Assembly (NCBI RefSeq): GCF_001890765.1
Contig: NZ_KV878783.1
Location: forward strand, 1,589,174-1,653,173
Direction: 5' to 3'
Length of the DNA: 64,000 nt
DNA from: Spirulina major PCC 6313
GTDB lineage: Bacteria > Cyanobacteriota > Cyanobacteriia > Cyanobacteriales > Spirulinaceae
This document shows, piece after piece, positions 7,893 through 16,171 of the stretch (its first letter is position 1; each line of letters begins with the position of its first letter). The notes under the pieces were generated by a model. That model saw only the letters and a program-made list of their open reading frames with translations, made no database searches and was not told where the DNA came from. A program made the translations under genes and the position numbers.

Positions 7893-10294
7893 CCGGACGA
7901 TGTCTTGGAATTTGATGCAGGCTGGCCATTAGCCGGTTTCCACGGATCAACAAAATCATCCCCACTGTCTAACTCTAAGTCCTCCACCCAAATAATATCT
8001 TCTAAGGATTTGAGCACATCCTGTTGGGGAATGGTAGCGAGTTCGGTGGTGGAGTCGTCTAGACTCGTGACGGGTTGCCGGTTTGGTTCTAGCGCATCCT
8101 GGGTAGGGGGCGCAGGGCGGGCAATGGGTTGCAGCCGTACGACGGGAGATGTACCCGGTTCGGCATCGGGTGCAGTTGATGCGGTTGGCGGTTCTGTTGC
8201 TTCTGCTTCAGGATCGGGATCATCTGTGACGGATTCCGCTGCGATCGCAGAATCAGCACTGGGTTCGGGTTCTGCTTCAGGATCAGGATCTCCTGGGACG
8301 GATTCCGCTTCATTAATGGGATCGGTACTGGGTTCGGATTCTTCTTCAGAATTAGAACCACTGGCCGATGGTGTTTCTGGGGCGGGGGTCTCGCGCACAA
8401 CAAACGGATCGAGTTCGGGGGTCTCGTCGATCATTAAATCCGTGAGAGAAGCGATCGCATCAATCCCCAAATCATCCAAGATCGGGGCGGCAGGCTCTGG
8501 CTCGTCCGGTGCTTCAGGGGTAACGAGAATCTCTGCTGCTCCAGGGAGGGGTGTGACGATGTTCGCAGCGGATGTTGGGGAGGGTTCTGGGTCATCCACT
8601 GCCCCAACGGTTTCAGGCTGATCCGGTGTTGGCATCACCTCGGCTGGGGTGGGGGGCGGTTCCAATTCTGGCGATGGCGGTTCTACGGTCACAGCCGCAG
8701 CGGTGGGCGTTGCCGTCGTCGCCTCAGGCTGGTCGCCCGTTTCAAACCGCATCAGATCATCGCTCAACTGCTGCAAGGTTTCCGGCGAAAGTGCCTCTTC
8801 AATATCCTTGTGGTTTTGGGTGCTGATTTCGGCGGTTTCTAAGAGGGTTTCCCCTGGGGCGATATGATAGCCGGTTTCGGGTTCGTCCTCGTCGGGGGCA
8901 GTATGGGCAATCTGATCGGAGACTTGCGCGAGGAGGTCATTGAGAGAGGCGATCGTATCTTCGAGGGTGGGAATCGCGGCGGTTTCTGCTAAGGGGGCTT
9001 CGAGATGAAGGGGGTCAGCTTCAACGGGGGCGTAGTTTTCAAAAAGAATAGTTTCCACCGTAGCCGCGATCGCCTCTGGATCAACCGGCAGCCAGAGCGA
9101 CGCTTCCGGAGTCTCTGTGGCCGGATCATGCAAGCCGCCAAACAGTTCCGCATCCGCCAGCGGCGCAGGGAGCAGATCCGCATCCGGCTCGGTTACCGAA
9201 GGGGCGATCAGGTCCTGTGCTGACACCGTCAGCACCACGGGCGGGGCTGTGGCGGCCGTGGGCGATGTGGCGAACTGATCGGAGTTAAAGAGGTGCTCGT
9301 CCCAATCTTCCCAATCGGTATCCGGGGGCGTGGCTTCCTGGGGCGATCGCACCGGGGTCGGGTCAGTGGGGAGGGGAATCGCCTGCACATTGGGCGCGGA
9401 GGGGGACGGCGGGGAGGGATCGAAAAAATCGTCGAACAACAGAGCGATCGCATTCCGTTCCGGCCCGTCCACCCCAGGGAACGGCGGGAGGGTTGCGCCA
9501 TGGGTGAGTTGGAGCGGTGGTTGACCGGGGGCGGGAGTGGGAGCCGGGTCAAGTTGGAGGGGTTGGGGCAAACTGTAGGTCAGTTCTGGGTTGTGGTGTT
9601 GATGGAACAGGGCTTCACTATATTGCCCCAGGGCGTGGATGTTTTCGATGCCTTGGAGAAGCGATTTTTGATAGCCTTTAAGATCTTGTTCCAGGCTGCT
9701 AAACACCTGTTGAAAGGTGCTGTCAAGGCTGCGGAATAGTTGATCCGATTGACCCTGGAGCGATCGCAACTGCTCCAACCATTCCAACTGCTGCATCGGG
9801 GCCGCCGCCTCCCCTGACCCCGGCAAAGCCTGGACAACCTGACCCTGCCACCGATCCAATGCCTGGGCCAACTCCTGGCGCAGGCCATCACTACAACGGT
9901 TCAGGAGTGCATTGAGAAAATCCGTGGTGAGTTGGCGTTGGTGAGTCTCCAGGTGGCGAATCTCTTGCACCAAGGATTCCCGCTGCTGGCGCAAGGTTTC
10001 CAGTTCCAATTGCAGCGGTTGGAGCCATTGCGATCGCTGAATATTCATCTGAGCGATCACCGATTGAGCGATCGCATCCGCCGTCGTCTGATCCTGCGGT
10101 GGGAGCGGCGGATTTGCCAACGGTGTCACCTCCACCGTTCGCCCCCAATCCCCCAAGATCCAGCGAATTTTTTCCAAAAGATCCCGCTGGGTCACGGCTG
10201 CCGCCCCTGCCCCCGTCGATGCCGCCTCCGTTACAGTCAGCACATCGTCAATCTCAGCAATCAGAGCTTGGATTTCGTGTTGGGAAATGGTCAC
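7889..10294 (-). CDS. Acidic coiled-coil, Pro/Glu-rich protein, function unknown
   Basis: 801 residues, not recognised. Residues about 1-250 are helical, with a probable coiled coil (QPLQLELETLRQQRESLVQE) and the segment LDSTFQQVFSSLEQDLKGYQ. The remainder is low-complexity and strongly acidic, rich in Pro, Glu, Asp, Ala and Thr, with imperfect internal repeats of the type DPEAEPEPSADS near the C-terminus. No membrane segment or signal is visible. It is the first gene of a two-gene unit with the Hsp70-like protein (4-bp overlap). A scaffold or client-binding role is possible but is only inference. It is divergent from the Crp gene across about 200 bp. Confidence 0.75.
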   Translation of the reverse strand: MTISQHEIQALIAEIDDVLTVTEAASTGAGAAAVTQRDLLEKIRWILGDWGRTVEVTPLANPPLPPQDQTTADAIAQSVIAQMNIQRSQWLQPLQLELETLRQQRESLVQEIRHLETHQRQLTTDFLNALLNRCSDGLRQELAQALDRWQGQVVQALPGSGEAAAPMQQLEWLEQLRSLQGQSDQLFRSLDSTFQQVFSSLEQDLKGYQKSLLQGIENIHALGQYSEALFHQHHNPELTYSLPQPLQLDPAPTPAPGQPPLQLTHGATLPPFPGVDGPERNAIALLFDDFFDPSPPSPSAPNVQAIPLPTDPTPVRSPQEATPPDTDWEDWDEHLFNSDQFATSPTAATAPPVVLTVSAQDLIAPSVTEPDADLLPAPLADAELFGGLHDPATETPEASLWLPVDPEAIAATVETILFENYAPVEADPLHLEAPLAETAAIPTLEDTIASLNDLLAQVSDQIAHTAPDEDEPETGYHIAPGETLLETAEISTQNHKDIEEALSPETLQQLSDDLMRFETGDQPEATTATPTAAAVTVEPPSPELEPPPTPAEVMPTPDQPETVGAVDDPEPSPTSAANIVTPLPGAAEILVTPEAPDEPEPAAPILDDLGIDAIASLTDLMIDETPELDPFVVRETPAPETPSASGSNSEEESEPSTDPINEAESVPGDPDPEAEPEPSADSAIAAESVTDDPDPEAEATEPPTASTAPDAEPGTSPVVRLQPIARPAPPTQDALEPNRQPVTSLDDSTTELATIPQQDVLKSLEDIIWVEDLELDSGDDFVDPWKPANGQPASNSKTSSG

Positions 10295-10403
10295 GGTCAG
10301 CCCCTCAATTCCGTCAGTGCAACGGGTCGCCTTCCATGCTACCCTTTCCTCATACTAATACAGCTACATTGCCACAAAAATAGCCAGAATCATCCCCTTT
10401 TTA

Positions 10404-10427
10404 CACACAAGACACTGAACTTGTGTG
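10404..10427. promoter_or_regulatory. Perfect inverted repeat in the divergent promoter region
   Basis: CACACAAG and CTTGTGTG are exact 8-bp arms separated by 8 bases, 64 bp before the Crp start codon and about 110 bp before the divergent acidic-protein gene. The position suits an operator, for example for autoregulation. The arms face the wrong way for the usual Crp box (TGTGA-N6-TCACA), so the binding protein is unknown. An RNA hairpin in the leader is the alternative. Confidence 0.4.
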
Positions 10428-10490
10428 GTCTTTAGCTAGAATCGAGTATCATTGCCCTGCCGAACCGACATTAGACCTTCCCCTTGCCTC

Positions 10491-11198
10491 ATGGATGATC
10501 GATTCAATCCCCGCGAACAAGATGCCGACATTACAAAGCTGATCAAAACAGTGCCGTTTTTTGCGGGTCTCCCAGAGGATGCCTTAAATAAAGCCACCTG
10601 TCATGTGGTCACACGGACTCACCCCTCCAACCAAGTTATCCTGCTCGAAAATGACTGGGGCGGTTCGGTCTATTTCATCGTTGATGGCTGGGTCAAAATC
10701 AGAACCTACAACCTCGACGGCAAAGAAGTCACCCTCAACATCATCGGCAAAGGAGAACTCTTCGGAGAAATGGCAGCCCTCGAAGAAGTACCCCGTTCCA
10801 CCGATGTAATCACCCTCACCTCCACCACGATCAGCAGCGTTCCCGCTCAAGATTTTGTTGACCTCATCCAATCAGAACCCATGGCCGGGGTAAGACTCGC
10901 CCAATTAATGGCCACCCGCCTCCGCCAAGTCAACCGCCGCCTCCGTCTCCGGGAAGCGGATAGTGTGTCACGGGTGGCGGATACGATCCTATTTTTAGCC
11001 GAAGGTCAAGGCCAAGAGAATAAAGAAGGCCTCGCGATTCCCAACCTACCCCACCGTGAACTGAGCAGCCTCAGCGGTTTGGCGCGGGAAACCGTCACCC
11101 GCGTATTAACAAAACTAGAGAAGAAAAACCTAATCCGCCGGGAACATGATTTGCTCATTATTCCTAACCTGTCGGCATTAGAACGGACGATCAATTAG
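10491..11198 (+). CDS. Crp/Fnr-family regulator, SyCRP1-like
   Basis: 235 residues from ATG at 10491 (MDDRFNPREQD). A longer frame reaches a TTG at 10452, but its extra residues look unconserved. The N-terminal cyclic-nucleotide fold spans about residues 15-135. Its phosphate-binding cassette reads GELFGEMAALEEVPRSTDV, which keeps the Glu and Arg-Ser expected for cAMP binding. A long dimer helix follows (LMATRLRQVNRRLRLRE), then a winged helix-turn-helix with recognition helix ELSSLSGLARETVTRVLTKL. The overall resemblance is to the cyanobacterial cAMP receptor SyCRP1. It is monocistronic and divergent from the acidic coiled-coil gene. No Fe-S cysteines are present, so it is not Fnr itself. 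Confidence 0.85.
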   Translation: MDDRFNPREQDADITKLIKTVPFFAGLPEDALNKATCHVVTRTHPSNQVILLENDWGGSVYFIVDGWVKIRTYNLDGKEVTLNIIGKGELFGEMAALEEVPRSTDVITLTSTTISSVPAQDFVDLIQSEPMAGVRLAQLMATRLRQVNRRLRLREADSVSRVADTILFLAEGQGQENKEGLAIPNLPHRELSSLSGLARETVTRVLTKLEKKNLIRREHDLLIIPNLSALERTIN

Positions 11199-11230
11199 CT
11201 CGTGATGAGCAGTCACAGCACACCTGAATC

Positions 11231-11292
11231 GGTGGGTTACGGCGGATTGTTAAATTGCAGTGATAACGGGGTTTTAATCCGCCTAACCCACC
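11231..11292. repeat. Inverted repeat downstream of the crp-like gene
   Basis: GGTGGGTTACGGCGGATT (11231-11248) pairs with AATCCGCCTAACCCACC (11276-11292) with one bulged base. It could act as a terminator for the Crp gene, but it has no T-run and resembles widespread cyanobacterial intergenic palindromes. Immediately after it, a 27-bp sequence beginning CTACGATAAAGCCC is repeated exactly at 11293-11319 and 11339-11365, with a partial copy (CTACGATAAAG) between them. Confidence 0.6.
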
Positions 11293-11472
11293 CTACGATA
11301 AAGCCCTATTTTGGCTGTGCCATGACACTACGATAAAGCTACGATAAAGCCCTATTTTGGCTGTGTTCTGTACAGTGGGGGTTGAGGTGGCTTAGATTGC
11401 ATCTTTGAGGGTTATGGATGATAGCCCTCAGGAGAGGGCTTTTAACGCACCATTGCGGAATAGATAAGGGGT

Positions 11473-12489
11473 TTATTCTTCGCCGTAGGCTGACTCGATC
11501 ACTTTGCCGCGAAAGACGATGTATTGATAGGTGTTGTAGAACAACATCACCGGGATGAGGAAGCCGATGAAAATAATCATAAATACGAGGGCGCTGGGTG
11601 CGGCGGCGGCTTGATAGATGGTGATTTGGTTGGGGATGATGTAGGGGAAAATAATCAGTCCTAGACCGATGAAGGTGAGCAAAAAGATTAACACTGTCCA
11701 GATGAAGGGGGTGCGATCGCTCCTCGTATTCAGCCCTTTTAAGAGTTGCCACACTAAGATAATTCCTACTAATGGAATGGCGGCGAAAATGTAGCTTAAG
11801 GGAGGGGAGAAGAGGCGATCGCGGATGGTGTCGTAGACGATGGGGGTGGCGACGGTGATCGTTAATGCGCCGATTAGGGTGGTGTAGGTGGCGAGTTTGG
11901 CGGTGCGGAAGTGGGTTTCTTGAAGTGCGCCTTCGGTTTTGAGAATGAGATAGGTTGAGCCAATCAGGACATAGCCTTGAATCAGGGTGAGGGCGACGAG
12001 GAGCGATCGCCAATCCAACCAGCCCCACATCGAGCCGACAAAATGCCCCGCCGCATCCACCGGAATCCCTTCAATCACTGCACCGAGGGCGAAACCTTGG
12101 CCCAAAGCGGCGAGAAAACTCCCGATCCCAAAGGCTAAATTCCAAAACACTTTCCGGCTCGAATGTTCCCGAAATTCAAAGGCCACTGCTCGAAAAATTA
12201 ACCCAAAAATCATGATAAAAATGGGGATATAGAGGGCATTTAAAATCGTGCCGTAGGCGAGGGGAAACGCTCCAAACAGGGCCCCGCCCATTAAGACGAG
12301 CCAGGTTTCGTTGGCATCCCAGACATTGCCCAGGCTGGTCATTAAAATGCCCCGCCGTTCTTCGTCGGAACTGGTGAGGGAGAGAATGCCCACGCCGAGA
12401 TCAAAGCCGTCGAGCATGATGTAGAGGAAGAGAAAGAGGGCCAGAATGACAAACCAAACTTGGGGTAAAAAATGTAAAAGGGCATCCAT
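11473..12489 (-). CDS. cydB: Cytochrome bd-type quinol oxidase subunit II
   Basis: 338 residues, normal length. CydB is the partner membrane subunit of the bd oxidase, which reduces oxygen to water with quinol electrons without pumping protons. The characteristic N-terminus is present (LYIMLDGFDLGVGIL), as is WDANETWLVLMGGALFGAFP, followed by about eight hydrophobic helices. It lies 86 bp downstream of cydA on the same strand and is surely co-transcribed. The gap holds a tight hairpin (12521-12544). No CydX-type small subunit was noticed after it. Confidence 0.95.
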   Translation of the reverse strand: MDALLHFLPQVWFVILALFLFLYIMLDGFDLGVGILSLTSSDEERRGILMTSLGNVWDANETWLVLMGGALFGAFPLAYGTILNALYIPIFIMIFGLIFRAVAFEFREHSSRKVFWNLAFGIGSFLAALGQGFALGAVIEGIPVDAAGHFVGSMWGWLDWRSLLVALTLIQGYVLIGSTYLILKTEGALQETHFRTAKLATYTTLIGALTITVATPIVYDTIRDRLFSPPLSYIFAAIPLVGIILVWQLLKGLNTRSDRTPFIWTVLIFLLTFIGLGLIIFPYIIPNQITIYQAAAAPSALVFMIIFIGFLIPVMLFYNTYQYIVFRGKVIESAYGEE

Positions 12490-12520
12490 TGGGTTTTGTA
12501 GTTCCAGTATGGGGATAAGT

Positions 12521-12544
12521 CCTGCTCCTAGGAGGAGGAGCAGG
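12521..12544. repeat. Hairpin between cydA and cydB
   Basis: CCTGCTCCT and AGGAGCAGG form a perfect 9-bp stem with a 6-base loop in the 86-bp intercistronic gap. It could set the cydA/cydB ratio through mRNA processing or attenuation. It has no T-run on either side, so it is unlikely to be a full terminator. Confidence 0.55.
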
Positions 12545-12575
12545 TAAAATCAATGGGTTGATCCGGTGCGATCGC

Positions 12576-14018
12576 TTAGCGTCGCAGTTCCACCGCTCGC
12601 TGATCGGGGATGAATTCCGTGGGGGTGGGATCAACGGCGGGATGGGTGTCGAAATCGGGGGCGGGTAGGGTGAGGTTGGGCCCGGTGCGGATGATCCGCC
12701 GCCCGAAGTAGAGGGTTGCCACCAGCAGCAGGGTATAGACAACGCTAAAGGCGATCAGGGAGCCTAGGACGGTGCTGGGGGGGAGGTTGGTGGCCGCATC
12801 GGCGGTGCGAATTTCGCCGTACATTGTCCAGGGTTGCCGCCCAACACAGCGCACGATCCAACCGGTTTCCACCGCAAGATAGCCCAGGGGGGCGGAAAAC
12901 AGCCAGGCCCGGAGGAGCCATTTTTGTGTGCCAATGGTGTCGGGGCTGAGTTTACCCCGCAGCCATTGCACCACACTGATGAGCATCAAACCTGCCAGGA
13001 AAAAGCCGATGCCGCTCATGATTCGGAAGGAGTAGAAGATGAGGCTGATCATTTTGGGGCGATCGCCTGCGTCCCACTCGTTTAAGCCTTGGATCGTGTG
13101 GCTCAGTTCGGGTTTGAATTCGAGAATATAGCCGAGGCCTTGGGGAATGTTGAGTTCCCAGCGGTTGCGGCCGTGGTCAGGGTCGGGGATGGCGAGGACG
13201 CTCCAGGGGGCGGTGTCCCCGGCGGGGGTGGTGTCCCATTTCGCTTCGATGGCGGCGAGTTTGGTGGGTTGGCGTTCGGCTACTTGTTCGGCGCTGAGGT
13301 GGCCAACGTAGATTTGCAAGGGGGTGACGGCGATCGCGATCGCAAGGACGATTTTCAACGACAGCCCAAAAAAAGCGGTGTGGCGATCGCGCAACACATA
13401 CCAAGCACTAATCCCGCCAATCACAAACAGCGACGTTTCCAGGGTTGCTAAAAACATATGGGCCACCGATCGCACCATAAACGGGTTGAGAATCGCCTGA
13501 AAATAGTCACTGACGATAAACTTACCCGCTACCATTTCGCCCCCGGCCGGGGATTGTAGCCATGAATTGGCCACCAAAATCCAAAAGGTGGAAAGGTTCG
13601 CCCCAAACGCCACCATAATCGTGGCGAAATAGTGAATCACCGGATGGACACGCCCCCAGCCAAAGAGCATAATTCCCAAAAACCCGGCTTCGAGCATGAA
13701 CGCCATCGCCCCTTCAAAGCCGAGAATACTGCCGAAAAAGTCCCCCACCGCTTCAGAAAAGGGGGCCCAGTTCGTTCCAAATTGAAATTCCATCGGCAGC
13801 CCGGAGGCTACACCAATGCCGAAGTTAAGGACGTAGAGTTTTGACCAGAAACGGGCGTGATGGTAGTAGTCCAGCTTGCGGGTGCGCAGCCATAACCCTT
13901 CAATCACCACCAGATAAACGCCCATGCCCGTCGTGAGTACGGGCCAGAGCATATGAAAGATTGCCGTGAGCGCAAATTGGCTACGGGATAATGCAACGGT
14001 ATTGTGAAAAAAGTCCAT
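12576..14018 (-). CDS. cydA: Cytochrome bd-type quinol oxidase subunit I
   Basis: 480 residues from the ATG at 14018. The frame extends 30 codons further upstream, but conserved CydA sequence begins at MDFFHNTVALSRSQFALTAIFHMLWP, which holds the N-terminal haem-ligand histidine. The quinol-site motif GRQPW is present in WIVRCVGRQPWTMYG, and the helices are typical (GFEGAMAFMLEAGFLG, ATLETSLFVIGG). The Q-loop region looks short, as in the cyanide-insensitive bd subgroup. bd oxidases have high oxygen affinity and resist sulfide. That fits the neighbouring rhodanese, Rieske paralogue and cysteine synthase. Transcribed divergently from the DUF2892-petC-rhodanese genes across a 504-bp spacer. Confidence 0.95.
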   Translation of the reverse strand: MDFFHNTVALSRSQFALTAIFHMLWPVLTTGMGVYLVVIEGLWLRTRKLDYYHHARFWSKLYVLNFGIGVASGLPMEFQFGTNWAPFSEAVGDFFGSILGFEGAMAFMLEAGFLGIMLFGWGRVHPVIHYFATIMVAFGANLSTFWILVANSWLQSPAGGEMVAGKFIVSDYFQAILNPFMVRSVAHMFLATLETSLFVIGGISAWYVLRDRHTAFFGLSLKIVLAIAIAVTPLQIYVGHLSAEQVAERQPTKLAAIEAKWDTTPAGDTAPWSVLAIPDPDHGRNRWELNIPQGLGYILEFKPELSHTIQGLNEWDAGDRPKMISLIFYSFRIMSGIGFFLAGLMLISVVQWLRGKLSPDTIGTQKWLLRAWLFSAPLGYLAVETGWIVRCVGRQPWTMYGEIRTADAATNLPPSTVLGSLIAFSVVYTLLLVATLYFGRRIIRTGPNLTLPAPDFDTHPAVDPTPTEFIPDQRAVELRR

Positions 14019-14522
14019 AGGAGTTGGGAGCAGGATGACAATGTCTGCCGAAGCATGAGGATACAGGCTGGATTTGAACAGCGACCCGATTGGACTCTGT
14101 GGAAACATCGGATCAGCATTTGTATCCAGCTAAACCCCAGCGGGGGTGAGTATCTATGCTTACGGTAGCGTGGTGAAACGTGCGATCGCAGGGTCAGCCC
14201 TAAAAATTTTAAGATTTGCGTCCCACAGCACAACGCGGGTTTTGGGTATAGAGAGTCGGGATCATGCGATCGCAATCTTGGTGTTTTAACGACTGAACCC
14301 GATGGCGTGATTCATCAACTCACTTTACAACCAATTAGTTATATGATAGGTTAAGAAACATAAAGCACTATACCGATTCCCACGGGTAAGAGCATCGTCT
14401 TGACTCTTCACCCCGCAAACAAGGATAGGTTTCCCCTTGTTTGTCGGTTTTCTTCCCCAGCCGTGCAATTCAGAGAGTATCTCCTGAATGGATCGGCTCA
14501 TCGTTACTCGCTGAAAATTTGA
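14019..14522. other. Divergent control region between cydA and the DUF2892 gene
   Basis: 504 bp without a gene. It should hold the cydAB promoter on the reverse strand and the promoter of the rightward genes. One clear structure is an inverted repeat, CAAACAAGG (14416-14424) and CCTTGTTTG (14435-14443), with a 10-base loop, about 80 bp before the DUF2892 start. AT-rich sequence around 14330-14360 could hold promoter boxes. No box is convincing enough to assign to a regulator. Confidence 0.5.
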
Positions 14523-14732
14523 ATGATGAATGCTAATGTTGGTTCTCTGGATCGCTTGATCCGTTTTATGATTGCGGCAACGCTATTGTCCTTGGGCTTA
14601 ATGATCTATAGCGGCTCATGGGTCGGTACTCTGTTGCTGGTTGGCGGTGCAGTGATGCTGGCTACTGCCCTGTTTGGCTTCTGTGGTCTCTATCGTCTGT
14701 TGGGCATCAATACCCAAAAATCCCACGAATAA
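14523..14732 (+). CDS. DUF2892 (YgaP-like) membrane protein
   Basis: 69 residues. The N-terminus MNANVGSLDRLIRF and two hydrophobic helices (AATLLSLGLMIYSG and TLLLVGGAVMLATALFGFCGLY) match the DUF2892 family, also found as the membrane tail of the YgaP rhodanese. The family often accompanies rhodaneses in sulfur or thiosulfate genes; its exact role is unknown. Here a separate rhodanese is encoded about 1 kb downstream, with a Rieske protein between them. The first two codons are both ATG, so the start could be 14526. A 9-bp-stem hairpin follows the gene. Confidence 0.85.
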   Translation: MMNANVGSLDRLIRFMIAATLLSLGLMIYSGSWVGTLLLVGGAVMLATALFGFCGLYRLLGINTQKSHE

Positions 14733-14780
14733 GCCTCACCGTCTGAGGAATCGACAGGCGATTCTCAACGACCTAGATAC

Positions 14781-14814
14781 GCGGTGCATTCATCTTTCTC
14801 TTCTGATGCACCGC
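14781..14814 (+). terminator. Hairpin after the DUF2892 gene
   Basis: GCGGTGCAT and ATGCACCGC form a perfect 9-bp stem about 50 bp after the stop codon. The T-run is weak, so termination may be partial, leaving read-through to the Rieske gene. Confidence 0.5.
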
Positions 14815-14909
14815 CCTTGAACAACCGCTGATTATGCGATCGCCCCATGAGGTGCGATCGCCGCCGCCGCTCCCATTTTTAATTCGCTTCACACTCAGGA
14901 TTTTTAACC

Positions 14910-15449
14910 ATGGACAATAGCAATGCATTACCGGGTGATCACCCGTCGGTTTCGCGACGACAACTGCTCAACTTTTTGACCGGTTCCGTGATTGCCGTCA
15001 CCGCCGGCGCATCCCTCTATCCTGTGGCTCGCTTTTTTGTGCCCCCGTCAGAAACGGGGGACGGCGGCGGTCTGTTGGCCAAAGATATCTTGGGGCAACC
15101 GATTCCGGCCTCGCAAATTTTGGCCGAGGCTCCCGGTTCCCGCGCCTTGGTGGCGGGCTTGGCCGGTGAACCGACCTATTTAATTGTGAAAGAGGATCAC
15201 AGTCTTGACCGGATGGGAATTGTGGACAATTGCACCCATCTCGGCTGTACTTTTCCCTGGAATGGACGGGATCAAGAATTTCAATGTCCCTGTCACGGCT
15301 CACGCTATGCCCCAGATGGTTCTGTGGTGCGCGGCCCGGCTCCCTTGCCTCTGAAGTTGGTGCAGGTGGCGGTACGGGATGAACAGATTTGGATTTCACC
15401 TTGGACGGAACTTGACCCGCGCACGGGAGAGGCTCCCTGGTGGGTTTAG
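14910..15449 (+). CDS. petC: Rieske 2Fe-2S protein, PetC paralogue
   Basis: 179 residues, full length for the cytochrome b6f Rieske subunit, which carries electrons from plastoquinol to cytochrome f or plastocyanin. A short cytosolic end with SRRQLL precedes one membrane anchor (residues about 22-44) and a linker (PPSETGDGGG). The soluble domain binds the cluster through C108/H110 of CTHLGC and C126/H129 of CPCHG, with the disulfide pair C113/C128. The end (SPWTELDPRTGEAPWWV) is typical of PetC. The sequence is clearly divergent, and it sits away from petA, so it is likely one of the minor Rieske isoforms (PetC2/PetC3 type) that cyanobacteria use under stress. The neighbouring bd oxidase and rhodanese suggest a low-oxygen or sulfide setting. 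Confidence 0.85.
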   Translation: MDNSNALPGDHPSVSRRQLLNFLTGSVIAVTAGASLYPVARFFVPPSETGDGGGLLAKDILGQPIPASQILAEAPGSRALVAGLAGEPTYLIVKEDHSLDRMGIVDNCTHLGCTFPWNGRDQEFQCPCHGSRYAPDGSVVRGPAPLPLKLVQVAVRDEQIWISPWTELDPRTGEAPWWV

Positions 15450-15536
15450 GTTTTTCGATGCGGCAGAGCCGCTGGAGCTTCGTGCCATGGCGGAGCTATG
15501 GCACGAGTTTTGTGATTTACAACAAGGGGCTGAGGG

Positions 15537-15637
15537 AGGCTAACCATTTAATCCGGTCCTTGAAAAAGGCTCTAAATCTCTAGCGAGCAAGATGCTTGCA
15601 TTACGGAATTACCGGATTATTTCCTTAAGTTTCATCA
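15537..15637. repeat. Second copy of the 71-bp TAATCCGGT/ACCGGATTA repeat
   Basis: The core 15549-15619 matches 5932-6002 in length (71 bp) and nearly all bases, including the bounding inverted repeat TAATCCGGT...ACCGGATTA. Similarity continues about 10 bp on each side. It sits in the 238-bp spacer between the Rieske and rhodanese genes. The outer C-rich arms of the first copy are absent here, so the 71-bp core is the mobile or repeated unit. Confidence 0.75.
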
Positions 15638-15687
15638 GCCGCCTTGTTTTGTTCTCTAGACCAACGTTGAACAGATTAGAGGTTTTC

Positions 15688-16077
15688 ATGATGACTGTGA
15701 CCGAAACAATGCCCAACGAAGCGATCGCATCCCTAACCCCCCGTGAATTGAACGAGTGCGATCCGGCTCCACTGTTGGTGGATGTGCGCAGTGCCGTGGA
15801 ATTTCGCTCCGGCCATGCACCAGGGGCACGGAATTTGAGCCTCCCCCGGATTGTGATGGGGGTGGGGTTTGGGTGGCGGTGGCTGTTGCCGGACTGGTTT
15901 AAGGTGCAGGAACGAGAGGAGGCGATCGCCCTCATTTGCCTCACCGCCCACCGTAGCCCGATCGCGGCCCAACAGTTACAGCGGGCCGGGTTTCAACAGG
16001 TGATCAACATTGCCGGGGGGATGATGGCCTGGCAAAAAGCAGGGTTGCCGACGGTGAAGGGGGCGGCAAATCCTTAA
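15688..16077 (+). CDS. Rhodanese-domain protein
   Basis: 129 residues from the ATG at 15688 (MMTVTETMPNE). An in-frame stretch upstream comes from the repeat and is unlikely to be coding. It is a single rhodanese domain with DVRSAVEFRSGHAPGARNL at the start, the active-site loop CLTAHRSP with catalytic Cys, and the family-typical ending INIAGGMMAWQKAGLP. It transfers sulfane sulfur, for example from thiosulfate or persulfide, to a thiol acceptor. Gene order with DUF2892, Rieske, the Fe-S fusion and cysteine synthase points to sulfur handling. No signal peptide, so it is cytosolic. Confidence 0.9.
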   Translation: MMTVTETMPNEAIASLTPRELNECDPAPLLVDVRSAVEFRSGHAPGARNLSLPRIVMGVGFGWRWLLPDWFKVQEREEAIALICLTAHRSPIAAQQLQRAGFQQVINIAGGMMAWQKAGLPTVKGAANP

Positions 16078-16171
16078 TCTTATGAAGCGTTAGCCGCAAG
16101 GAGGCATCCAGTGGTCTAGGGTGAAAGTGGGCGGGTCATGCACGTAATTTTCCAGGAGATATGCAACCCTG

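Noticed and set aside
10404-10427. Classical Crp box
   Set aside because: The arms are CACACAAG...CTTGTGTG, the reverse arrangement of TGTGA-N6-TCACA.
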